Notes: generated by a model from the letters alone, not told the origin. DNA of 64,000 nucleotides from Ilyonectria destructans (GCA_020740775.1 JAHEWK010000002.1:5766001-5830000), one strand, 5' to 3'. Shown: positions 22,097-34,360, counted from the stretch's first letter. Program-made: numbers and translations.

Positions 22097-24603
22097 TAGC
22101 CAAAACTCACGCGCATTTGGCGGAGCATAACAAGTCTACATGTGATTGTGTTGAGTGCTTTTCTATGAATGATCCAACGATTGCTGGCTCGAAAGTTCAG
22201 CAATTGACTAGGTGACGCTACTCATGCAGATTGTCGAACTGCGGTGATGGCTCGATGTATCGACTCCATGTAGGGTAATAACGCACAGCCTGAGGTGTGA
22301 CATATCAGCAATAGTGCTCAGTAGCAAACACAAGCTGCAGAGGATGTGACAGACTGGGGGATGGGAACGAATCCGGCTAATTTCCCATCAACATCATCAT
22401 GTCCGGCCGGACCCATTCCACGTCAGGAGTTGAGTGAGTTGTGACAAGCGACTGCCTGCACCAGCGTCCAGAGCGCCCGCAGCGCAAGCGAAATTCGTTT
22501 CAACGAGGGGTGGAGGTGTGGACCTCGATCGCGAACGCCAGCTTGAGCTTGCCCTCGTCGGAAGCCTCAAGCTCCAACCGGCGGCTTACACGACGACAGA
22601 ATAGGATCAGACGACCTCGAGTCGCACGAAGGCCATTGGGCCAGAAAAAGACTCAGTTGGCTCCATCCCTCCATCACCGATACGGGAGCTATTTTGTCAT
22701 AGCTAAACCAGATCGGGGAACGAGAGCAAAAGGTCCGACGTCATGCTAGGTACGCAGAGGACGCCGCCAACGCGATTTTACCCTGAACTTTGATCTTTTC
22801 CCGCGCACAACCCCTGACGGGCGGCCTCCATCGGACCCACCAAAACATCTCTTGAGCAGGGGAGAGTTCTTCCGTAAACTAGAAATCTTTATTCTTTGCT
22901 GAAAGTTAGTTAAGAAGATACAATAAAACCAACAACACAAAGAAATTTAAACCCTCATACTCTGTGCTTCTAAATCCCTCGCACACCAGGATACCTCGGC
23001 AGCCATGTGCAAATTGCTAGGGACGGGCGGAGCCAACACGGGTACTTTTAATGTCTCACAGCTTCACCCTACGTAATTGATTGCGTTTCGGTCGGAAAGC
23101 ATAATAAAGGTCTAGTACGGTCTTTTTGCCTCACTACTACCTTCAGTACATATGCATCCCCCTTATCGTCTGGTTGGGGCGTGATGTCGTATGGCTTGCT
23201 GGGGCGCGAGACGCAGGGCGGAATCAAAACATTAATCAACAGGAGGGATGCATTGTGGATTGTACTGAATACCCGTCTTCGTGCGTGTTCTCTGGGTTGG
23301 CGACGCGGTCGTGCAACGCGCTGTCAATGGTCATCGTATACCATACAAACGATAAGAAATTACTCGTCCAATGGGTCTTGTGGATGAGTAGCCAGGACGA
23401 GTCTCTCCTACAAAGCATCACCCTGGTCGCGGTTCTCAACGGTATTATCAGGCATTTTGAGATGCAGACAATAGACAAAACGGCCGTTAGGCAACGTCAC
23501 AACTATATCACAGTGACTTCTTAACTTCTCACCGCTATACGCCAAACTAAATTCAAGCTATTAATGCCCTACAATAACTTGCTTTTCTAATCTGTTGTGA
23601 CAATCCAGCTTATCCTGTACGGGGGTATAGGGTAGGCAGGGACGTAAAAGGTGTATGATCTAGTATAATCAGGACGTCGGTGTTACGGCTTGTGTTAAGA
23701 CCAGGCGGTTATAACCGGCAGTAATATACCCACTTTTCAGGATAAAGCATAAGGCGGGGATATTATAGCCTTTTAAGAAGTCCCTCCCTAGAAAGTTATA
23801 ATCACAGTTCAGTCAGACTCTCTTATACGCTTTAAAAAGCTGCTAAAATAGTGTATTTGGTTTTTTTTTAGCTTTACTTAATATCATCAGATAGATCAAG
23901 CTAAAATAGTGTATATTGTCTAAACCCTCAGATATACTCGCTGTATCTATTAGGCTGTAGCTAAGATTATACTGCATCGCCAAGTCCCCAAAAACTATTT
24001 CATAGCTACCACCACGATCATCCTATAGCTGACAGCCTTATAATTCTCGCACAACTCTCTGGGAATGTCGTAATACAGTTTGGAAGTGACACGGCACGCC
24101 ATTGTTCAAGTAGGGGCCCACGTAGGATGACTTCTTCAACAACCTTCACATGCCTCAGTCCCTTTGTTTTGTGAACCTTTGTTTAGCCATCTTCTACAGC
24201 CTTGGCTTTCCATCGATGCCTCTGACTTGTATCATGGCATGGGGACACAGCCCCTGGCCCGAGAGTACACTAGCTCTGCATTGGACTAGGTAAGCGCTCT
24301 ACACATTAGACGATCCAAGCAGCCACAGTCGCGCCCGGAATGGAATCTGCGTACAACTGCACGAAGCCGCCTCGCCTCTGACTGACCTATGACTCACAGT
24401 GCTGACTCGGTACCACAAATGAAGTAGAACATTTTGTGATGCAATTGTCAAGATATGCAATAGCATGTTGCGACATAACCTTTATTCCGTTGGAGTCTAT
24501 TTAACAGAGTACTGAATGAATCAATGATGTCAAAATAACAGAGGGCCTCCTGATCATTATCCTTCAAGTCTCTCCAAGCACTGATGGAATCAATTTCTGC
24601 GCT
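22097..24603. other. Gene-poor intergenic region, partly AT-rich
   Basis: About 2.5 kb with no supported gene. Frames at 22441-22749 and 23126-23524 lack a good start or any family pattern. Sequence from about 23560 to 24000 becomes AT-rich with TA-rich runs, resembling a mildly RIP-affected repeat remnant. Nothing else is recognisable. Confidence 0.45.
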
Positions 24604-26923
24604 CTACTTTCCACCAGTAAACTCATACAATATACATCCAACCTGACACGATCCGCCCACGCCGCCGTTGTTACCTGGATATCAAGTCAGCCATTATTTC
24701 GTAAAAATGCGGTGCTGGGAGCTTACATTTCGTATAGTCTTCTCTGACCATGAGGTATGCAGTCATTATGCCTCCTAAGCCCAGTGGGAACTGAAAGTCT
24801 TGTGTGGGCACAGTAGTGATGCACCCATCTACCCAAGAGGCTGAAAACCAATAGTTGATACCATGCTTGTCCTGCGTGTTCCATACGATCGGCCCCGAGG
24901 TAGGGGACATGGTGGTGCCATCGGACCCCAGCTTGCCGCTGAAATCTGTAGAAAAGTCATCCTGGGTGCCTCCATTGATGTCTGCGTGGCCTGGGAAGTC
25001 GGCCTCATTGTGGCAGATGACTGGCCCTCTCACCAACGACGCGTTGGGGGTCGGCTCTTCAACCGCCGTGGTGGTAGGTGGCTCCTCTACTGCTGTAGTT
25101 GTTGGAGGTTCAACTACAGCTGAGGTGGTGGTCAACTCTGTGGTCGAAATGACCTCAGTTGTCAACGTAGTAGGCTCTGCTGTCGACGTAGTGATTTCAG
25201 TTGCTGTTGGCGTATTAACTTCTGTCGTCGTCGGCGTGTTCACTATCGTTGTCGAAATCTCGGTCGTGGTAGAGACGTCCTCTGTTGTCAACGTGCTAGT
25301 CAGCTCCGTCGTGGTAGCAGAAGGAGTAGCCGAAGGAGTGTCGCTAATCCCAAAATCTGCGTCGATCCTCGACTGTGCTTGATCTGATGCATCTTGGAGG
25401 ACGGCGTCACTCTCGTCAAAGTCTTCCCACTGCTCCCACTCTACGATAATCATTGTAGCTGTCGCAGCGCCGGTAGTGGTGGTGGCGGCAGTTACGCTAG
25501 TAGCAGAATCGTCAACATCACAGCCATAGACGGTTCCACAGCTGGATGTCACCTGGGATGCAGTGGTAGAAGTGACGCCGTTATCGATAGAGACGCCGTA
25601 AGAAGTGCTGGTGACACACATCTCAGCTGTTTCAGTTTCACACTCGGTGGGTTCTTCGGAAAATGTGGGAACGTTGTCCGGTCCAACACTATACATGAGG
25701 TTAGAGTAAAGGGATTCGGCAAAGGTAAACAGCCAAATAGGACTCGTACGTGAATTTTGGCCAGTCGGGGAGGTTCCCGTTGATGTTAATCTTGATGGGA
25801 AACTCCGGGTCAATCTTAAATGATGGAGGGGGTCCCCTGCGGTGATGTTAGTACAGTTGCCATAACTAGAGGCCCATGAATATCTAGACTTACGGTGGGT
25901 GAATTCCAGGAGGGATGGTAATGTGCCAGCCGAAGATACCACCAATGCAGGCGTTGAAGAACCAAAAACCGCAGGGGATTACAAAGCCGTCATCGGTCGG
26001 TTGAGGATCGCTGACAGAGGTGGTGATTGGGAAAATAAAGCCGGCATAGTCAGAAGTGGTGGTTGTTGCAGGAGGGACGGTGGTGACCTGTCCATCGGGC
26101 TCCGTAGTCACCGTACCAGTTGGTTTGTTGGCTATGGTGGATGTTTCTTGGGCGATTGTGGTCGTCTGGGATTCTGTCTCGGTAATGATAGTATCAGATG
26201 TGATTGCTGTAGTTGTCGACAAGGTTTCTGACTCAGTGGTCGTTCCGGGGCCAGTGGGTGTTCTGTCTGTCTCAGAAACAATAGTTGTGGTGGACAACGC
26301 CGTAGTAGAGGTGGGCGTCTGTTCCACTGTTGTGGTAGTTGAATCAGTAACCTCAGTAGACTCGATCTTGCTTGTCGGCGTATTCTCCTCAGTTGACAAA
26401 GTCTGAGTGGTAAGAGTCGACAAAGGCTCAGTCGTCAAAGTGCTAGACACAGTATCTTGGCCCGGGGTTGTTGTATCTGTAGGATGTTTCGCAGGAGTAT
26501 TCGAGGTCACCTCGTCAACTCTAGGGTGCATATGTCCGCGCTTGACTACAGTGAGGATAGTCGTCAAACAATCGTCCTGCAGAGAGGGAGTAGCATTTGG
26601 CGGATAGCACTTGTTGTTTGCCCCGCACTGCCAGCCCTCTGGACAGCAGCCTATACCGCAGCACTCTTTTTCTATAAGAATGATGTTCAGATAAGATCTG
26701 AGAGACATTGCTGAGAAAAAAATGACAACATACCGTGACCGCAGATGTGTTCAGGATATCCATGCCTGGGCGGACAGCAGGTTTCATGGCGTCCAAGAGC
26801 CTGACATGAGTAGCCTGAACGGCAAGATCCAGCATCACACCCACTATGCCGCTGTGGACGAAAGGCATCGGCTAAGTCTGTGCCAAGCAGCAGTAGCAGT
26901 GGTGCATTTGCAAAAAAACGCAT
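24604..26923 (-). CDS. Secreted Cys-rich / Thr-rich cell-wall-type protein
   Basis: Model, minus strand: 26923-26734, 26671-25894, 25836-25750, 25688-24727, 24674-24604; 695 aa, frame kept at all junctions. Residues 1-20 form a signal peptide with a LLLLLG core. Two Cys-rich segments follow (SCRSGYSC...ETCCPP and ECCGIGCCPEGWQC...NKC), resembling small chitin-binding or chitinase-associated modules. Two long Ser/Thr-rich tracts full of TTT/TET repeats, likely O-mannosylated, flank a hydrophobic FGWHITIPPGIHPP segment. The C-terminus ends in CNNGGVGGSCQVGCILYEF, a Cys/Gly pattern seen at the ends of fungal extracellular glycosidase-like proteins. No catalytic domain is recognised. Probably extracellular or wall-bound. 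The repetitive tracts give spurious open frames on the plus strand. Confidence 0.8.
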
Positions 26924-28435
26924 CTTTGCAAACTACTTTTTGATCAAGGGAGAAGAGATCAAGGGGAAGAGAAGGTAATGGTGAGTGTGGGACAAGGTGG
27001 AAGGAACACACCGACTTGAGTGGTTGACGGATATGGGACGACTACCGATAGTATATGTGCCCAGTCACTCAACTGCCAGAGAAAGCACTTGGGTAAAAAT
27101 AAAATAAGTGCAAGGACAACGTCCATTCAAGTCATGGGGCGTAGCTAAACTGGTACATGGTGAGTTTTCCGCATCGGATACACTGAATACAACACTGAGC
27201 TCTTGTTCCAATTTAGACCCCAATCAAGGCATGGAAATATATGTAAGATCGGGAGGATCATAAGACAAGTCAATTAGCGCTGAACAAGTCGACTGTACCT
27301 GCGCATCCCGAAGGAAGCCCTTTCAACGGCCCCACTCCCGATGCGAACATGGTAGGCAGGTGGCTGGGGTGAGATGTTTTGAAACTGCAGATTGTGGAGG
27401 CGCAGCTGGGTGAAGAGCAAAATGGTGGTGTCGAGACCCCGTTTCTAACTAACCAGCTGCATCAGCTGGAATCCTTGCGAATCCTAGCGGTTCCTTTCTC
27501 GATGCCGATTAAGCGGAAGTCGGAACGGGAATCCTAGTGCCGATGCAGGATGATCCTGTTTATTAATTTTATCAACTACGGCATGCAAGGGAAATAAGGC
27601 GACAAATGATATCGTAGAGCTCACTGTTGGGGGCCGTCAGTTTCGCCCTTGTGAAACAGGGGCCGCAGACTGGCGTTCCTAACCAAATGCACTTTTTTCA
27701 GCCCGATACGACGTCGCATACTGACTGGAGAAGGGAATGGGGCTTACCCAGTTCAACCCCTGTTTAAGACCTCAGTTCCCATGTAACAGAAGATCACGGC
27801 AAGACTTGCCTTCCTACTGCCACCATCTTCATGTTGTTGACTCAGCCAACATCCTTCCGGGACATATTCTCCATCCCCTCCGTCACCGCCCCCACGCTGA
27901 CGATCATCTTGGCAATCGCTCGGCCTCATCCGAAACAGAACAGGAGGCGGTGCAGGGCGGAAAGAATGGATCTCGCTCCGCGTTTATTACTACCATCCTA
28001 TTGGCTGCAACACCCGAGCAGAGATGCCCCGAGTTCAGGTGTGTGCCATCCATGCCCATCCGCACGTTACTGTACTTGCCGATATCCGCCTGATCCGGAT
28101 ACGTCCGCCGCTTACGTGCTACCAGGAATCAGTGTGATGCCTGAAATAGATGAATACGACAAAATTAAGGCGGGAAGACAGCCTGTGCGTGCTAATCCTT
28201 TCGGGAAGCAGATCCTGGTACCTGAATCTACCCTTGATAATGCTCGGCAATTAATAGACCACAGACGTTTGGTCGTGGGGGAAATGGCACTGCGGGCAAG
28301 CCTCGCTAGTTATATGAACACTTCTAGCGCATATTCTTTTGGGTCATATTACAGCCTTCCACTCCTCACTTTAATTTCTACATACCATCATTTCATCGTA
28401 TCAGATCTCGAACACGGACGGTTAGCTCAACCGAG
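26924..28435. other. Intergenic region between divergent secreted-protein genes
   Basis: About 1.5 kb between two divergent starts. An uninterrupted frame at 27831-28466 overlaps the start of the metalloprotease-like gene in another frame and shows no family pattern, so I treat it as chance. No TATA box stands out. Confidence 0.4.
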
Positions 28436-29598
28436 ATGTTCTCACTCTCGTCCTCAAAAACGTTGACACGGTTGGCCTTAGCCACCGGATTGCTCAGTCA
28501 ACTTGTGTTAGGTGTGACAATCGATGATGTCTTTCGAGTAAAGGAGGGGACGGAAAAAGGCGGCTGCGACGCGTACAAAGCCGACCTAGCTCTGTGGTTT
28601 GAGGACTCGATCAAGCTTGCCGACATCGCAGCCACAGGCATAGCGGCTACGGATGACAAGACCCGCGAGTATCTGGACGGCTTCTTCAGCATTGGGCCAG
28701 GCGGTGACACGTCGACTGTTTCTCGTACGCTTCCCCAAAGTTCTAACCTGCATAAATCACATTCTAACCTCATCTTTCAGTTTTCGTTGGCCGAGTTCAG
28801 AAAGTGCTCAGCGGTCAGCAGATCCCACCTGGTGGTAAGCCATGGCTCTTTTGCGACAGTACCTGGCTCGAAGGTTAGCACCCTCTCTTTGTGCATAAAA
28901 CTCTCCGTGCTGACTTCTCGAATTTAGAGCAAGCGTGGGATGCAGTGCTCAAAGATGCGGATGGGAGTTCTCAGGAGGACGGGAAGACTGTGGAGCAAGA
29001 ATATGGACCAACGGATGAGCAAAGTATGTTGCAGCTTCTCAGTGAGTGACTTTGATTGGCATTAACAAGTCTATCCAGAAATACAAAAGCGCCCGTTTTG
29101 GAGCACTGAGCTTGGCTATATCTTCTTTGAGCCTGGGGACTACTGCACTTTGCGAAAGAAGAAGAGCGACCCATTGAACCAGGGCGCTACTCAGGATCTC
29201 ACTCAGCCAAATACTGTAACGCTCTGCATCAACAACTTTCCTCCCGGGGCTTCCACTCTGTCCCAAATTGCCTCGGTGGACGCCCCGCGCATCTCCATCA
29301 AGGATCGCCAGGCCAACTCTCTGACCCTTTTTCACGAGATGTTCCATCTCAGTTCTGGCAGCGACGACACACCGGACCATAGCTGTAAGTAACACAAAAG
29401 CACATGCCTCCGTCGGAGGAGCACTGACAGTCTGCCTTAGATGAACTGTCCAAAATTCTCAACTTTCCAACAGCAAAGGGGGTACAAAACCCTGAGTCGT
29501 ATAGTTTTTACGCGTTGGCGTTGTATCTTGGACAACAAAACCCCGTGTACACCTTTGCTACTGGGAAGTCTGTGAAGCCCAGAAGGGCCAGGGGATAG
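28436..29598 (+). CDS. Secreted HExxH metalloprotease-like protein
   Basis: Model: 28436-28724, 28781-28873, 28928-29023, 29079-29384, 29441-29598; 313 aa. The N-terminus is a signal peptide (hydrophobic LALATGLLSQLVLG). An HEMFH zinc motif (His245-Glu246-His249) in exon 4 is followed by a Tyr-containing SYELSKIL and NPESYSFYALALYL, the layout of fungal proteins with a lysine-specific metallo-endopeptidase-like (M35-type) domain. Six Cys residues fit an extracellular protein. The donor after exon 3 could be GTATGT (used, 55-nt intron) or GTGAGT 18 nt later, giving a 37-nt intron that is short for fungi; both keep frame. Substrate unknown. Likely a secreted protease or an inactive relative. 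Confidence 0.8.
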
Positions 29599-29883
29599 AC
29601 GTGGCGTTTCCAGTTGAGGTGCGGAAGATTTCGTGGCGACCTTCTTGGCAACAACTGGTCAATAGCTTTGGTATATGGGATGTTTTTTATATGAGACATG
29701 GCGATGTGGTTCATTCATTTTAGTTTCGGTCGATGTCTAGGCTTGCCGGACTCCTCGAAAGATGACAGCTCGTTTACAACTTATTCTTTCGGAAGCCCCA
29801 TTCATGTCGTCGATATAATTTCTGATTCCCTGCTATCAATGCAGCGTTGTTGATTGAACTTGACTTTCTTCACATCCGCACAA

Positions 29884-30591
29884 CTACTCCAACTTGACCT
29901 GCTTAAAGTCCACATGATGCTCTGTCCAGCCTATGGCGCCCAAGTTTTGCAGGTCCAGCTCAAAGGCCTCTACCGCCAGCGGACGATGTGGCTCCGCATT
30001 CCGCGGCGGTCTCCTCTCGTTCTTCTTGAATTGCTGCTCAGCATCCTTGTCCTTCCAATAATGACACCACACGCAAACCACTGCGTCATTCCCATCCCAA
30101 TTCTCTGTGCCGTCCACCCAGCCGATTGTTGGGACCCCTTTATAAGGAGCTTGGCGTGACCCGCTGGCGCCGAGACCTGGAGTCATGGTGAGAACGAGGC
30201 CTTTGGTTTTGCCTACTGCCTCGCGTTGCTGCGACGAGATGGAGGTTGGGAAGTAGACGGTACGAATGTCGGTGTTGGATCCAAAGCGCCACGAAAAGGC
30301 GACGTTACTAAAGTCGACAATCTGCGTTTTTGGTTCTGTGGCAGATTGAGCTCTCAAGTTGGCTAGCAGTTGATTATAGTAGATGGAATTTCTGAATGTG
30401 CTGAAGGCCTGGGGCGTGTTCCAGTCTACCACAAGCAGGTATTCTCCTGGAGACTCTGAAATCGGGCCGTAGTAGGCGGGATTATCGAAGTCAGCCTTCA
30501 CTGCCTGTAGTGGCTCGAAAATTGATTCATTTAAAGTCGTGGCAAGTGGAAGCCGGAATCTGGTCCAAGTCGAAATCCGCGCGACACCCAT
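29884..30591 (-). CDS. Putative ABM/dimeric alpha-beta-barrel protein
   Basis: A 235-aa single-exon protein. The start at 30591 (MGVARISTW) is the first ATG; the frame above has only a TTG. The N-terminal half has the pattern of a ferredoxin-like alpha/beta barrel (GEYLLVVDWNTPQAF..FRNS), and the second half has TIGWVDGTENWDGND. Both resemble the tandem ABM/EthD-type barrels of small fungal proteins that bind or oxidise aromatic substrates without cofactors. The C-terminal FELDLQNLG may seal a barrel. No catalytic residues can be named. It is convergent with the metalloprotease-like gene 285 bp away. Function remains uncertain. Confidence 0.6.
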   Translation of the reverse strand: MGVARISTWTRFRLPLATTLNESIFEPLQAVKADFDNPAYYGPISESPGEYLLVVDWNTPQAFSTFRNSIYYNQLLANLRAQSATEPKTQIVDFSNVAFSWRFGSNTDIRTVYFPTSISSQQREAVGKTKGLVLTMTPGLGASGSRQAPYKGVPTIGWVDGTENWDGNDAVVCVWCHYWKDKDAEQQFKKNERRPPRNAEPHRPLAVEAFELDLQNLGAIGWTEHHVDFKQVKLE

Positions 30592-31415
30592 TTTGGTGTT
30601 GTTTGCGGAGCAGGAATCGAGATGGGCGGCGAGAAGCAAGTGTGCCAATGACGTCTTTTAACACACATGCATGTGCGAAGGATTGGGCATTTGAGGCCAC
30701 GACGCACTGATAAGTAAGCTGACTCAACCTGCGTTTTGGAATAATACAGCATAAGGCGTAAAACGAAAGGAGGGGCGGCATGCGTAGTACAGTAAGACGC
30801 TGACTTGTAAATGTGACCCTGTGCCTCAAAAATAATGTCTATAGGGAGCCAGCATTTCTAAGTAATATTCTACCAACTCACTGGCCAGAAAGCCGATTAG
30901 AAGCTGCGAACTTTACTTTCCAGTCTTTTTCTAGCAGCCTGACTATTAAATCATGCCTTAAGGTGCGCTATCTTTCTATGCAGCATCCCCCTTTGTACAC
31001 CCCGATGTGTGAAACAGGTCTGTGGTCTTGATGGCTATGCTAACTTTGTCGCAGGCATTAATAATGGAAGAGTGGAAGGGCATATTGATGCTGGGTGTCT
31101 TCTTTATCGATTTATTGGGATGCTGTAACGTGACTTATCATTTACTCTATTTAGGGCCACAACTACCCCATATTACCGAACTTGCAGGAGGTGGAAATTA
31201 CAGCCTTGATCACAAGGGTCGTGACTTGAAATGAAGCGCCGTCCCGAGGAGAGACGAAGTCAGAAGAGGCGCAAATGGATAAAATAATCACACTGGTGAT
31301 TCCCGCTGGATTGAATAGTCATCCAATATATTGAACACAACGACATATCCTAAAGTCGACATGGATGACGTTTAAGCAACCAGTAAGTAAGTGCCCACCG
31401 ATGAAAATTCGCGCG
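30592..31415. other. Gene-free intergenic region
   Basis: About 820 bp holding the upstream region of the barrel protein gene. Short plus-strand frames (30813-31031, 31022-31234) look spurious. Nothing else recognised. Confidence 0.4.
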
Positions 31416-32000
31416 TCATGGCCGGTGTGACATGAACCAGTAATAAACGCCAGTCATCCCACGGTCTTCCCAGTTGAAGATGAACCCGACGGGGCCTGTC
31501 ATGGACAAGCCGTTTACCTCTGCCTGGCCCTGCAGGGTGGTTGGAGGTGGAATGGGTACCTCTACTACCTTGTTCACATTGACGGTCTTGCCCTGACTTG
31601 ACACGTAAATCATGGCCGAGCTGACACTTTTCAGAAAGTCCCACGAAATGTGCCAACTGGCGGAGGCAATCGGAGTCTGGATGTTGGTGACTGGAGGCAA
31701 CAGTGAAGGTGCATATGCATCTTAACGTGAAGGTCGCCGCACGCCAGACACAGACCTTGGGCGCATACTGAAACCCAAGATTATTGTGGTTGACTGAGTT
31801 TGTCATCTGCTTTTCAATTTGATCACCTCGGCGTTTTGAAAGGATTCGTTGGTCGCAAACTATGTGATCAGCGATACCGTGCCTTTGTCTTGGAGCACCC
31901 ACATCTCGTTTTACGACAGGCGGACTGTGCCATTGATGCCGTCGACAAAAGCGACTGTATACACTGCCCTGCCCGACTATTAGGTCTACAGCACCTCTAT
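31416..32000 (-). pseudogene. Degenerate gene remnant, 3' part still open
   Basis: On the minus strand a clean frame of about 95 codons ends at a stop at 31416 and reads as a plausible beta-rich protein end (SWHISWDFLKSV..AMIYVSSQGKTV..GFIFNWEDRG). Upstream, from about 31720 to 31960, protein-like sequence continues in the same frame (VYTVAFVDGINGTVRLS, MWVLQDKGTVSL) but is broken by four stop codons. This looks like a decayed extracellular or lectin-like gene. A spliced start cannot be excluded, since an acceptor-like TTGCCTCCAG precedes the clean part. Family not identified. Confidence 0.35.
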
Positions 32001-32064
32001 ACTCGGTTATGTGGAGGGGAAACCTGGCGACGCCAGGCCCATCACGACTCAATCGAAGAGAACT

Positions 32065-32110
32065 GGTCCCCCCCGGCCGGGTTCGAACCGACAACCTGTC
32101 GCACCGGGGC
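32065..32110 (-). pseudogene. 3' half of a tRNA-like gene
   Basis: On the minus strand the sequence contains a tRNA T-arm: GTCGG (stem), TTCGAAC (loop) and CCGGC (stem), followed by a G-rich acceptor-like strand. Upstream sequence does not fold into an anticodon or D arm, and no matching 5' acceptor strand is present. It is probably a tRNA fragment left by a transposition or breakage event, next to a decayed gene. Confidence 0.35.
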
Positions 32111-32452
32111 TGATGACAAAATATAATTTTCGCGACAATATACTGTGGCTGAACACGCTGAATCGCTTGGGCGTGCCCTCAGAAGTGAGTCTCCGAGGCC
32201 AATGTGTGCCGAAGGCACCTATGAACTCCGATCCAGACCGGCTTGTCATACTACTTTATTTAGTATCAATTGCTCACTCAAGATGGGTCATCTCAGAGAT
32301 GGGTGGATCGGAGGCTTACGGTTAAGGTTAATAAAATCTTACTTTTTTTTAAAAAAGAATTAGCATTTTAAAAACAAAAGAATATATAAGAAACCTCTCT
32401 CGTGCAAAAGTGTAGGCTTGTTAAATGATAATAATCTCAATACAAGCTGACC
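32111..32452. other. Short gene-free gap
   Basis: About 340 bp separating the decayed remnants from the first gene of the catabolic region. It includes an A/T-rich stretch near 32325-32400 with no coding potential; presumably 3' UTR of the FAD monooxygenase gene. Confidence 0.4.
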
Positions 32453-33669
32453 TCAGCAGTCATCCGTTTTCCCAATCAGTGGGCTTGCAGACGACATAGC
32501 CTGTGAAAAAGCCCGAGGGGCGTCGTCTTCAAAAAACATTTTGCCGCTCGCTATGCTCCTTTCGATGACATCGATGGCATATGGGAACATGTCCTTTTCG
32601 TATTCACTCACGGCCTTTGGAGTAATACCAAACTCCTTCAGCTTGTCCGCAAGAATGACGGCGTCTCGCATGGCACAATTGACTCCGTCGCCGACAAAGG
32701 GGGTGGTAACGTGTGCCGCGTCGCCTATCAACGTTACTCCGGGCGCGGCATACCAATTTAACTGGTCGGTAGGCATGTAATACATGAACCAGGGCCGGAA
32801 GGGGCCCTCGCTGTGCGTGATGATGTCTTGAAGCTGTGGCGCGTACGACCCAAAGTAGTCGTCCTGGAGCAGGAACTTTTTGACAGCGTCCATGTCGGTG
32901 AGATCGACCAGGCCGGATGTGGCAAAGTCCTCGGAGCCCAAGATACCAATGTCGATGCGGTAATGGCCATCGCCCTGCAGCGAGTTGAACATGTGCTTGC
33001 CTGCGCCCATGGCGACCATGGATCCCACCTTGGCCAAGGATCGCATGGTGTCGTAAAACGGATTGCCGGGGCTGATGCGGCTTGTGAGGAAAATCTGGCC
33101 GGCAAAGGCGGGTTGAGCAGGCGTGACCTACTAAGAGGTTAATGAAACGACAACGCTTGGTGATGAGATCTGATAATTACCAAGTGGCGGATCTTGCTAA
33201 ACGTACCGTCGGCTCCAACGATGAGGTCGAATCCCGACGCCGTGGTTCCGTCGGTAAATGACAAGACTACTTGGCCATTGGAATCTCTGGCCGAGCTCTT
33301 GACCGACTTGGACCAGATGATTTTATGCTCGGCGATGGGTGTGAGCAAGAGGTTGCGCAACTGCCAGCGATCAATCTCTGGGGCATCACGACCCTCGCCC
33401 CAAGAGGTGACTAGATGGCCATGGTGGTTGTAAAGGAGGTGAATGGTGGCGTCGCCGTCTCGAGAATTCTTCTTGAACTCGTCGAAGAGGCCGGCTTCCT
33501 TGATGACGCGCTGCCCGCTGCCGACGTGGAGATCGAGACAACCTCCTCGGGGCAGTTCGTTTTGGGCGCCGCGCTCGTAGATGATGTAGTTGATGCCGTG
33601 CTTCTCGAGGAGCGCAGCCAAGGAGAGGCCAGAGGGGCCGCCGCCGACGATGGCAATCTTGGGGGTCAT
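32453..33669 (-). CDS. FAD-dependent aromatic hydroxylase, TetX/PHBH-like
   Basis: Model, minus strand: 33669-33181 and 33127-32453, one 53-nt intron with a TTAAC branch site; 387 aa. The N-terminal GGGPSG (9-14) binds the ADP part of FAD, with E-R in the strand-2 acidic position (IIYERG). The second FAD motif, LIGDAAHVTTPFVGDGVNCAMRD, is at about 296-318, with the expected G-D. RWQLRNLLL precedes the central DG-type motif IVGADG. Length and layout match single-component flavin monooxygenases of the TetX / para-hydroxybenzoate hydroxylase class, which hydroxylate phenolic rings with NAD(P)H and O2. It is in tandem with the downstream-numbered VOC dioxygenase gene on the same strand. A ring-hydroxylating role before ring cleavage is inferred. 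Confidence 0.9.
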
Positions 33670-34360
33670 TTCTATCTTGTGTGAGGAACGGTAAGTAATG
33701 GGAATTGTTGCTGAGAAATGTTGAGCAGTGGAGATTGATGCTTGAAGGTGAGGTTCGACCTATCTTTATCCAAGTATTGCGTATTACATTCGCTTGAACC
33801 TGATTGGGGCGTGGACCTCGCCGCATCTGAGCCGCCCCGGACCCGTCATGCGGGATGGAATTGCGGAGTAAACTTGAATGTGAATAGTATGGAGTGAATA
33901 CCATAGCCGAAGTGGCGCGGTTAAAGCGGGTGAGAGCTAGAGAGAGCGGGGAGTCGTGATGTCTAAGTTATATTGCGGGGGGCAATGCGGAATTGATGAA
34001 GCGTGTGGGGTTGACGCGGATGGTTCGGCGGTAATAAAAACGGCGACTAGCCATACTCGGGGACCCGAGCGAAGGCATTGAAGGGGATTTGATCACAAAG
34101 TGTTTCAACTGAGACGCATACTGCTGTGCATCATTTAATATTTACGTAGCATCCATGTATGCTGTGAGAATCCGGAAAGGACAGCGAACACTACGGATGA
34201 TAAAACAAGCCATGTACCAGAGTAGACTCCACAGTCTTCAACAAGCTGCAAAATAGATTGAACGTAGGTCGACTCTAAGGCAGACAAACATCACATAGAT
34301 CTAGTACCTACTTAGAAGTTGTAATCCAACACCTCAGTCCCATGGCTCTGCCGTCAAAGC
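33670..34360 (-). promoter_or_regulatory. Promoter region of the TetX-like hydroxylase with repeated TGCGG elements
   Basis: A 691-bp gap upstream of the hydroxylase. It carries TTGCGGAGTAAAC at 33861, ATTGCGG at 33972 and ATGCGGAATTGATG at 33985, all variants of the reverse complement of TCTCCGCA seen in neighbouring promoters. Likely regulator binding sites by inference. Confidence 0.4.

Noticed and set aside
23126..23524. 132-codon plus-strand frame
   Set aside because: Begins with TTG, has no family pattern, and overlaps an opposite frame of similar length; treated as chance.
24855..26607. Long Val-rich plus-strand frames opposite the secreted protein
   Set aside because: They are antisense shadows of the Thr/Ser-rich repeats (ACN/TCN codons read backwards give GTN-rich Val).
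27831..28466. 211-codon plus-strand frame upstream of the metalloprotease-like gene
   Set aside because: Overlaps the true signal-peptide start in a different frame, low complexity and no recognisable domain.
31372..32094. 240-codon minus-strand frame
   Set aside because: It overlaps the protein-like but broken frame in another register and has no domain pattern; the gene remnant at 31416-32000 explains the region better.
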